Below, in pieces: positions 52,580-59,243 of a DNA stretch of 64,000 nucleotides. The stretch's first letter is position 1, and the number at the start of each line of letters is the position of its first letter. Source of the stretch: an uncultured Bacteroidia bacterium (GTDB lineage Bacteria > Bacteroidota > Bacteroidia > Bacteroidales > F082). The DNA lies in NCBI GenBank assembly GCA_902799345.1, contig CADBZW010000004.1, positions 159,054 to 223,053 of the forward strand, given 5' to 3'. The notes beneath the pieces were generated by a model that was not told where the DNA came from, did no database searches, and was given only the letters and a program-made list of their open reading frames with translations. The position numbers were made by a program, and so were the translations under genes.

Positions 52580-53926
52580 ATGAAAAGATTGTTTTTCAGT
52601 ATTTTATCATTTACAGCAATAAGTATATTCCCTCTTTTGGCGCAAGCTCAAGACAGCCTTTCGATGAACACGGGAATCCTGCAACTCACTCTTGACCAAG
52701 CCTTGGAGATTGCCCTCTCCGAAAGCAACACCATCAAAATCGCCGACATGACCGTCGAAAAAAGCGGCTATGCGAAGAAAGGCAGCTATGCCGCGCTCTA
52801 TCCCAACGTCAACATCAACGGCTCCTACCAACGCACCTTGCTGAAGCAGGTGATGGTGATGGAAATGCCTAATCCTATAACCGGTGAGACTCAAACGGCG
52901 GAAATCAAAATGGGCCGCGACAACAACATCAGCACCTCGGCCTCGGCGAGCATGCCTTTGGTGAACGCCTCGTTGTGGGAGAGCCTCAAGCTGTCGGGCA
53001 TGGACGTGGAGATGGCGGTGGAGCAAGCCCGTTCCTCTAAAATCGCCATGGTGAAGCAGGTGAAACAGGCCTTCTATGCCGTGCTGCTTGCACAGGAATC
53101 GTATAACGTCATGAGCCAAGTCTACGAAAACGCTCAGAAAAACTTCGAGAAGACCGACCAACGCTATAACGTAGGCAAGGCCTCGGAGGTGGAACGCCTG
53201 CGTGCCCAAGTGACGATGCTGAACGCCGAACCCAACGTGTCGAGTGCCGAAAACGCCGTCCTCTTGGCCACCTGGCAGCTGAAAGCCGTCATGGGCATCG
53301 ACCTCGGCACCGAGATGGAAGTGGTCGGCAACCTGAACGACTACACGAAGATGATGCTCACGCCATACGCCTCGGAAGAAGACCTCAGCGGCAACAGCTC
53401 CCTCTTGCAACTCGACATCCAAGACCGTATGCTTGAATCGACCTTACGCATGCAGAAAAGGCAATACATCCCAACGCTGGCAGCAAGCATCAACTACAAC
53501 TACAGCGCCATGGGCGACGACGAGCTGCGTTGGTTCCCCTCCTCCACTGCTGCCCTGAGCCTTAGCATCCCCGTCTTCGACGGACTCCAAAAACACTACG
53601 CCATCAAGCAGACCAAGGTGACGCGCAACATGCTCGCCTTGCAACGCGAAGACACCGAACGCAACTTGCGAATCGCCATCCGCAACTTCAACGACCAAAT
53701 GGCCCTCTGCGTCAAAAACTACGAAGCCGCAAACGCCACGGTGGGCATCGCACAGAAGAGCTACGACATCTCCGAGAAGATGTTCGAAGTCGGCAAGGCC
53801 ACACAAGTCGAGCTGAACGACGCACAAGTCTCGCTGATGCAAGCACAACTCACCCAGGCACAAGCAGTTTACAACTTTATGGTCACTAAAGCCTCGCTGG
53901 ATGAACTTATTGGAAAAGAAGAATAA
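52580..53926 (+). CDS. TolC family outer membrane efflux channel
   Basis: 448 residues from the ATG at 52580 (signal MKRLFFSILSFTAISIFPLLAQAQ). OEP features: LTLDQALEIALSESNTIKIADMT, the helical repeats at about 140-240 and 350-445, and FEVGKATQVELNDAQVSLMQAQLTQAQAVYNFMVTKASLDELIG. First gene of the second pump operon (channel-adaptor-permease order, the reverse of the first pump operon). Confidence 0.92.
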   Translation: MKRLFFSILSFTAISIFPLLAQAQDSLSMNTGILQLTLDQALEIALSESNTIKIADMTVEKSGYAKKGSYAALYPNVNINGSYQRTLLKQVMVMEMPNPITGETQTAEIKMGRDNNISTSASASMPLVNASLWESLKLSGMDVEMAVEQARSSKIAMVKQVKQAFYAVLLAQESYNVMSQVYENAQKNFEKTDQRYNVGKASEVERLRAQVTMLNAEPNVSSAENAVLLATWQLKAVMGIDLGTEMEVVGNLNDYTKMMLTPYASEEDLSGNSSLLQLDIQDRMLESTLRMQKRQYIPTLAASINYNYSAMGDDELRWFPSSTAALSLSIPVFDGLQKHYAIKQTKVTRNMLALQREDTERNLRIAIRNFNDQMALCVKNYEAANATVGIAQKSYDISEKMFEVGKATQVELNDAQVSLMQAQLTQAQAVYNFMVTKASLDELIGKEE

Positions 53927-53929
53927 AGC

Positions 53930-53995
53930 TGTCAGCTATCAGCCGTCAGCTATCAGCTCAGTTCCTGAAAGCTGATTGCTGAGAGTTGAAAGCCA
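53930..53995. repeat. CTATCAGC-type intergenic repeats, copy 1
   Basis: GTCAGCTATCAGCCGTCAGC and inverted/variant copies (GAAAGCTGATTGCTGA) fill the gap between the channel and adaptor genes. Related tracts occur at 55068-55130 and 58312-58376. Confidence 0.7.
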
Positions 53996-54035
53996 TTTTT
54001 GAATCTTTAAATCTTTGAATATTAAATCCTACCCC

Positions 54036-55064
54036 ATGAAATACCTCAAACTTAGTATCATCGCTTTTGCCGTTGTCGCCATGATGACGGCTTGCGGACA
54101 AAAAGACAAGTCCACTGCCACTCCAGAGCAAAACGCCCCTCAGGCCGCTCCCGTGGTCAGCGTCATCACGGCACAGGCCGAAGACGTCGAAATCACCAAC
54201 ACGTTCACTTCCAACATCGAGCCTTTCGCCACCAACAACATCGTTTCGCAAACGGCGGGCCGTATCGTGAGCATCAAGGCTGAAGTGGGACAACAAGTGC
54301 GCAAGGGGCAACTCCTCGCCACCATGGACGACGTCAACTTAGCCAAGACACGTATGCAGTATGTCAACGATTCGACGGAACTCAGCCGCATCACAGAGCT
54401 TTATAAAATAGGTGCCGTTTCGCAAGCCGACTACGACATGGCCCGCCTCGGCCTCAACGTCACGAAAAAGACCTACGAGAACTTAGCCGAAAACACTTAT
54501 TTAAGAAGCCCCATCAACGGCGTGGTGACTGCCCGAAACTATGACAAAGGCGACATGTACAGCATGCAGATGCCCATCTTCGTTGTTCAGCAAATCCAAC
54601 CCGTCAAGATGCTCATCAACGTGTCGGAAACACTGTTCACCAAGATCAGCAAGGACATGGACTTTGAAATCACCGTTGAGTCGTACCCTGGCGAGACCTT
54701 CCAAGGCAAGGTGAACCTCATCTACCCCACCATCAGCGCATCGACACACACCTTCCCCGTTGAGGTCATCTGCCAAAATGCCAACCAAAAATTGCGTCCT
54801 GGCATGTTTGCCCGTGTGACCGCCAACTTCGGCACCGACCACCATGTGGTTGTCCCCGACGGTGCCGTGGTCAAGCAACAAGGCTCGGGCGAGCATTTCA
54901 TTTACGTGCTACAACCTGACAACACGGTGAAATACCAGCTCGTGGAAGTCGGCAAGCGTCTCGGCAACAGATATGAAATCGTCAGCGGTATCAACGAAGG
55001 CGACAAGATTGTCACCGAAGGACAGATTCGTTTGAAGGACGGAGTGAGTGTTACGGTAAAATAA
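54036..55064 (+). CDS. RND efflux periplasmic adaptor, lipoprotein
   Basis: 342 residues from the ATG at 54036. Lipoprotein signal MKYLKLSIIAFAVVAMMTAC (lipid Cys20). HlyD/AcrA-type domains: lipoyl half IVSIKAEVGQQVRKGQLLATMDD, a short hairpin, second half NTYLRSPINGVVTARNYDKGDMYSM, beta-barrel FEITVESYPGETFQGKVNLIYP and a membrane-proximal domain (VVVPDGAVVKQQGSGEHFIYVL ... EGQIRLKDGVSVTVK). It couples the permease encoded downstream to the TolC channel encoded upstream. Confidence 0.93.
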   Translation: MKYLKLSIIAFAVVAMMTACGQKDKSTATPEQNAPQAAPVVSVITAQAEDVEITNTFTSNIEPFATNNIVSQTAGRIVSIKAEVGQQVRKGQLLATMDDVNLAKTRMQYVNDSTELSRITELYKIGAVSQADYDMARLGLNVTKKTYENLAENTYLRSPINGVVTARNYDKGDMYSMQMPIFVVQQIQPVKMLINVSETLFTKISKDMDFEITVESYPGETFQGKVNLIYPTISASTHTFPVEVICQNANQKLRPGMFARVTANFGTDHHVVVPDGAVVKQQGSGEHFIYVLQPDNTVKYQLVEVGKRLGNRYEIVSGINEGDKIVTEGQIRLKDGVSVTVK

Positions 55065-55067
55065 ATA

Positions 55068-55164
55068 GCTATCAGCCGTCAGCCATCAGCCAAGTTGCTG
55101 ACTGCTGAAAGCTGATTGCTGAAAGCCACTGAACAACTGATTAACTGAACAACTGAACAACTGA
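55068..55164. repeat. CTATCAGC-type repeats, copy 2, followed by CTGAACAA tandem units
   Basis: GCTATCAGCCGTCAGCCATC and GCTGAAAGCTGATTGCTGAA units, then four CTGAACAACTGA-like units up to the permease ATG at 55166. The tract is the leader of the permease gene. Confidence 0.7.
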
Positions 55165-55165
55165 C

Positions 55166-58100
55166 ATGAGTCTACAACGTACAGCAGTAAATAACTCGGT
55201 GACGACGGCCTTGGTGTTTGTCGCCATCGCCATTTTCGGCATCTATTCCTTGATGAACCTCTCCATCAACCAACTTCCCGACATGGAGACGAACTTCATC
55301 ATGGTGCTAACCAACTATCCAGGCGCCAGCGCAGAAGATATAGAGACCAATATCTCCAAGACTTTGGAGAACACCCTCAACGCCGTGCCCGACCTGAAAC
55401 ACCTCTCCTCCACTTCGCGCGAGAACACCTCGGTCATCTCCATGGAGTTTGAGAGCGGCATCGACATTGAGGAAGCCACCAATAACGTGCGCGACAAGCT
55501 CGACATGGTGCGAAACTACCTACCCGACGGCGCCACCAACCCCGTGATTTTCAAGTTCAACGCGGAAGACATGCCTATCATGCTGCTCAGCGTGACGGCA
55601 GAAGAGAGTCTGCCTGCCTTGGAGAAAATCATCGACGACCGCATCACTACGCCTTTGGCGCGTGTGAGCGGCGTGGGTACGGTGTCGGCTAGCGGTGCCC
55701 CGAAACGTGAGATCCAGGTCTACGTTGATCCCAACAAACTGGAAGCCTACAACCTGACCATCGAGTCGATTTCGTCGACCTTGATGTATGAGAACCAGAA
55801 CATTCCTTCGGGCTACATCGACATTGGCTCCAACACCTACAATTTGCGCGTCGAGAAGCAGTTCCGTTCCGCCAAGGAGATGGAGGACATCGTGGTAGGC
55901 TCTCGCAACAACGCCCCTGTCTATCTCCGCGACGTGGCTCGCGTGGTTGATGGCCCTGAGGAACGCTCGCAAGAGTCGTTCAGCAACGGCGTGCAAGGTG
56001 CCACCATCGTGATCCAGAAGCAAACCGATGCCAACGCTGTCAACGTCATCAAAGGTATCAAGAAACAGCTTGCCGTAATCGAAAAGACCTTGCCCTCCGA
56101 CGTGAAAGTCACCATCATCGTCGATGGTTCCACCAGCATCATCAACTCCATCGGAAGCTTGCGTAGCACCATCTTCATCACCTTCCTGTTGGTCATGCTC
56201 GTGGTGTTCGTCTTCCTCGGTCGCTGGCGCGCCACCTTCATCATCGTCTTGGCCATCCCGATTTCGTTGCTGGCATCGTTGATTTACCTGTTTGCCACGG
56301 GCAACACTCTGAATATCATCTCCATGTCGGCACTATCCATCGCCATCGGTATGGTTGTCGACGACGCCATCGTGGTGTTGGAAAACATCACCACGCACAT
56401 CGAACGTGGTTCAAAACCCAAAGAGGCCGCCGTACACGCCACCCAGGAAGTGCAGTTGTCGGTCATCGCCTCCACGCTGACCATGCTTGCCGTGTTCCTG
56501 CCGCTGACCATGATCAAAGGCACGGCTGGCGTGATGTTCAAGCAGTTGGGTTGGATCGTCTCCATCATCATGATTGTGTCAACTGCCGGTGCCTTGACCT
56601 TGGTGCCGATGATGTGCTCGAAAATGCTTGTGATGAACCCGCACGAAAGCAAATTTCACAAAGCCATCTTCCGCCCCATCAACAAGGCCTTGGATGCCAT
56701 CAGCAACGGCTATGCCCGCCTCATCAACTGGGCCGTCAACCACCGCAAGCTTGTGTTCTTCGGCATGTTAGGATTGTTTGTCATTTCGTTGGTACTGCTT
56801 TTACCCAACCTGAAGACAGAGATGATGCCCAAGGGCGACTCGGAGCGTCTCTCCATCAGCATCGAATTGCCGGTGGGTACGGGTCAAGAGGTCACTGGAG
56901 CCTTTGCCAAAGAGTTGGCTGACGACTTCATGGCCATGCCTGAGGTCAAGATTTGTAACTACAGCTACGGTCAGGCCGACTCCGACAACGCCTTTGCCTC
57001 GATGCGTAACAACGGTACACACATCATCTCGTTCAACCTGCGTATCGGCACCAAGACCGAGCGCCGCAAGGCTGGGATGCGCACCTCGACGGAAATCGCG
57101 GAAGAGATCCGTACCAAGCTCAATGCCATTCCAATGATCAAGAAAGCCAACGTCAGCGAAGGCGGTGGCGGCATGGGTGGCATGAGCACCGTCCAGGTGG
57201 AGATTTATGGCTATGACTTCGGCACCACTGACCGCGTTGCCAACGAAATCGCACAGAAGCTCCGCGACAAAGGCATCAAGCAGGTCATCGTGGGCCGCGA
57301 CGAGTACACTCCGGAATACCAAATCGACTTCGACCGTGAGAAGCTGGCCCTCAACGGCATGAACAGCTCAACCGCTGCCACTTACGTCAAGAACCGCATC
57401 AGCGGCTCGGTCACCTCTTATTATCGTGAGGACGGCGACGAGTACGACATCCGTGTGCGTTATGCCCCCGAGTTCCGCACCAGCATCGAGGACATCGAAG
57501 ACATCAAGATCTACAATGGCTATGGTCAGGCCGTCCGCGTGGGCGACTTAGGCACCGTGGTCGAGACCTTGACCCCGCCTCAAATCCAACGTAAGGACCG
57601 TGAGCGTATGGTCAGCGTGACCGCCGTCGTAGGTAAAGGCATGGTGCTAAGTGATGTCGTGAAGATGGCCCAAGAAGTGATTGACGACACCGAGATTCCT
57701 TCCGAAATCATGACCAAAATCGCTGGTGACTACGAGACCCAGCAGGAAATGTTCGGCGACCTGATCACCCTGCTCATCCTCATCATCATCTTGGTTTACA
57801 TCGTGATGGCCGCCCAGTTCGAGAACCTGATGAAGCCTTTCGTCATCATGTTCTCCGTGCCGTTCACCTTCACGGGTGTGTTGCTTGGCTTGTGGGCCAA
57901 CAACGCCGCCTTGGGTGTCATGTCGTTGGTCGGTATCCTGATTCTGATGGGTATCGTCGTGAAGAACGGTATCGTGCTCATCGACTACACCACACTTTTG
58001 GAGGAGCGCGGTGTCGAGGTGAAAGAAGCCACAGTGAAGGCCGCCCGTTCGCGTCTGCGCCCTATCTTGATGACCACCCTGACCACAGTGCTGGGTATGA

Positions 58101-58300
58101 TCCCCATGGCCATCGGTCGTGGCGAAGGTGCCGAGATGTGGAACGGCTTAGGTATCACCGTTGCTTGGGGTCTTACCGTCTCTACACTTATCACTTTGTT
58201 GCTCATTCCTGCTTTGTACTGCTCACTTGAAACCAGAGCTGTGCGTAGAAAGAGAAGAAAAGCAGAGGAAGCGTTGACGAAAACGGAGAATATTAGATAA
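55166..58300 (+). CDS. RND efflux permease (HAE1/AcrB-like)
   Basis: 1044 residues with the full RND architecture. Helix 1 is ALVFVAIAIFGIYSLMNLSI; the porter loops contain LPDMETNFIMVLTNYPGASAEDIE; the helix 4 proton-relay motif is AIGMVVDDAIVVLENITTHIERG. The second half carries MSLVGILILMGIVVKNGIVLIDY and ends ALYCSLETRAVRRKRRKAEE. Gly-rich EGGGGMGGM at about 675 lies in the second periplasmic loop. Substrate not predictable. Co-directional with the channel and adaptor genes and probably co-transcribed despite the roughly 100-base repeat-filled gaps. Confidence 0.95.
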   Translation: MSLQRTAVNNSVTTALVFVAIAIFGIYSLMNLSINQLPDMETNFIMVLTNYPGASAEDIETNISKTLENTLNAVPDLKHLSSTSRENTSVISMEFESGIDIEEATNNVRDKLDMVRNYLPDGATNPVIFKFNAEDMPIMLLSVTAEESLPALEKIIDDRITTPLARVSGVGTVSASGAPKREIQVYVDPNKLEAYNLTIESISSTLMYENQNIPSGYIDIGSNTYNLRVEKQFRSAKEMEDIVVGSRNNAPVYLRDVARVVDGPEERSQESFSNGVQGATIVIQKQTDANAVNVIKGIKKQLAVIEKTLPSDVKVTIIVDGSTSIINSIGSLRSTIFITFLLVMLVVFVFLGRWRATFIIVLAIPISLLASLIYLFATGNTLNIISMSALSIAIGMVVDDAIVVLENITTHIERGSKPKEAAVHATQEVQLSVIASTLTMLAVFLPLTMIKGTAGVMFKQLGWIVSIIMIVSTAGALTLVPMMCSKMLVMNPHESKFHKAIFRPINKALDAISNGYARLINWAVNHRKLVFFGMLGLFVISLVLLLPNLKTEMMPKGDSERLSISIELPVGTGQEVTGAFAKELADDFMAMPEVKICNYSYGQADSDNAFASMRNNGTHIISFNLRIGTKTERRKAGMRTSTEIAEEIRTKLNAIPMIKKANVSEGGGGMGGMSTVQVEIYGYDFGTTDRVANEIAQKLRDKGIKQVIVGRDEYTPEYQIDFDREKLALNGMNSSTAATYVKNRISGSVTSYYREDGDEYDIRVRYAPEFRTSIEDIEDIKIYNGYGQAVRVGDLGTVVETLTPPQIQRKDRERMVSVTAVVGKGMVLSDVVKMAQEVIDDTEIPSEIMTKIAGDYETQQEMFGDLITLLILIIILVYIVMAAQFENLMKPFVIMFSVPFTFTGVLLGLWANNAALGVMSLVGILILMGIVVKNGIVLIDYTTLLEERGVEVKEATVKAARSRLRPILMTTLTTVLGMIPMAIGRGEGAEMWNGLGITVAWGLTVSTLITLLLIPALYCSLETRAVRRKRRKAEEALTKTENIR

Positions 58301-58311
58301 ACTAACCATAA

Positions 58312-58376
58312 AGCTGTCTGCTATCAGTTCCGTCCAAACCATGCTGACGGCTGATAGCTGACGGCTGATAGCTAAA
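58312..58376. repeat. CTATCAGC-type intergenic repeats, copy 3
   Basis: CTGCTATCAG, then two tandem GCTGACGGCTGATA units, partly inverted relative to copies 1 and 2. They end 8 bases before the ATG of the PII-like gene. Confidence 0.7.
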
Positions 58377-58383
58377 GAATATC

Positions 58384-58677
58384 ATGAAAGCCATCCTAAT
58401 AACCTATAACCAAGCCTACTACGACGAAATCGCCAAGGTGCTGAACGACAACGGCACGAAGGGCTTCACCGAATGGAATGAAATCAAAGGCCATGGCAGC
58501 GACACGGGCGAGCCGCACTACGGCACCCATGCCTGGCCGACCTTGAACAACGCCATCATCAGCATCGTCGACGACGACAAGGTGGACGGCATCCTCAACC
58601 AGCTGCACGAAAAAGACCTCAAGACCCCAGATTTGGGGCTGAGGGCTTTCTGCTGGAATATCGAGAAAATGATTTGA
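58384..58677 (+). CDS. Small PII-like protein
   Basis: 97 residues, no signal. Predicted beta-alpha-beta-beta-alpha-beta order fits a PII/CutA-type ferredoxin fold: MKAILITYNQAYYDEIAKVLNDNGTKGFTEW, a loop with GHGSDTGEPHYGTHAWPTLNNAIISIVDDDKVDGILNQLHE, and DLGLRAFCWNIEKMI. The uridylylation Tyr of GlnB is not evident. Some PII-like proteins lie beside transporters and bind nucleotides or metals. Placement after the RND permease suggests a link, but this is inference. Confidence 0.65.
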   Translation: MKAILITYNQAYYDEIAKVLNDNGTKGFTEWNEIKGHGSDTGEPHYGTHAWPTLNNAIISIVDDDKVDGILNQLHEKDLKTPDLGLRAFCWNIEKMI

Positions 58678-58701
58678 GGGATTTCCTGTTAATCCTGATT
58701 A

Positions 58702-58947
58702 TCAGAGCCATTTGGCGAACATCGTTTTGAATTCATCCATCTGCACAGTTTCGCCACGGTCAGCGGTGGCAATCTCCTCCTCAATGTCGGGAGTCACCTG
58801 GAGAATGCCTTCAACGACATCGGCATAGTCTATATCATCGGGCAGAACAAATGTTTCCTGTTCTGCTAATGCCGCTGCTGGTTCACTGGCTATGCAGAGA
58901 TCACCCGTCTCTTCTTCCTTTGGATATTTCTTGGTGTTATTATCCAT
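58702..58947 (-). CDS. Small acidic protein of unknown function
   Basis: 81 residues from the ATG at 58947 (MDNNTKKYPKEEETGDLC); an ATG 21 bases upstream lies on the promoter box and is rejected. Very acidic middle (VLPDDIDYADVVEGILQVTPDIEEEIATADRGETVQMDEF) and a C-terminal helix ending KTMFAKWL. The last part resembles small antitoxin-like proteins, but no toxin gene is adjacent. Divergent from mcrB across about 300 bases. Confidence 0.5.
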   Translation of the reverse strand: MDNNTKKYPKEEETGDLCIASEPAAALAEQETFVLPDDIDYADVVEGILQVTPDIEEEIATADRGETVQMDEFKTMFAKWL

Positions 58948-58965
58948 GTTGAGTCCTTTTGGTTG

Positions 58966-58973
58966 CAAAGATA
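58966..58973 (-). promoter_or_regulatory. -7 box for the small acidic protein
   Basis: TATCTTTG on the - strand, 19 bases before the ATG at 58947. Confidence 0.6.
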
Positions 58974-59190
58974 CAACAAAAGCAAAATATCACACCACAT
59001 TCTTGTCATTTTTATTGAACAATTGGTGGATGCTGTCCACAAACACGAATTACCATAAATGAACCACGAATTTCCCATTAATCATGCGGCTTCCGCAATT
59101 GTCTGTTTTCGCATTGCAAATGTCCATATTCTCCACTTCCGTATTAACATGAGAAAGAACGAAATCTTGTGAGATAATATAATTATAGTC

Positions 59191-59204
59191 AATGATATAT
59201 CATT
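59191..59204. promoter_or_regulatory. 14-bp perfect palindrome over the mcrBC promoter
   Basis: AATGATATATCATT, 13 bases upstream of the mcrB -7 box, so it overlaps the -20 to -35 region. An A/T-rich 10-bp palindrome (TATAATTATA) lies 3 bases before it. A candidate operator. Confidence 0.5.
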
Positions 59205-59217
59205 AGAAAACAATCGC

Positions 59218-59225
59218 TATCTTTG
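59218..59225 (+). promoter_or_regulatory. -7 box for mcrBC
   Basis: TATCTTTG, 18 bases before the mcrB ATG at 59244. Confidence 0.65.
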
Positions 59226-59243
59226 CACGAATAAAAACCATAG

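Larger units (their letters stand above)
58948..59243. other. Intergenic region between the small acidic protein and mcrB
   Basis: No gene. It holds the - strand -7 box (58966-58973), an A/T-rich middle, two palindromes (59178-59187 and 59191-59204) and the mcrB -7 box at 59218-59225. Confidence 0.6.

Noticed and set aside
58702-58947. Toxin-antitoxin pair including the small acidic protein
   Set aside because: No small toxin-like frame lies adjacent on the same strand; it is kept as a protein of unknown function.
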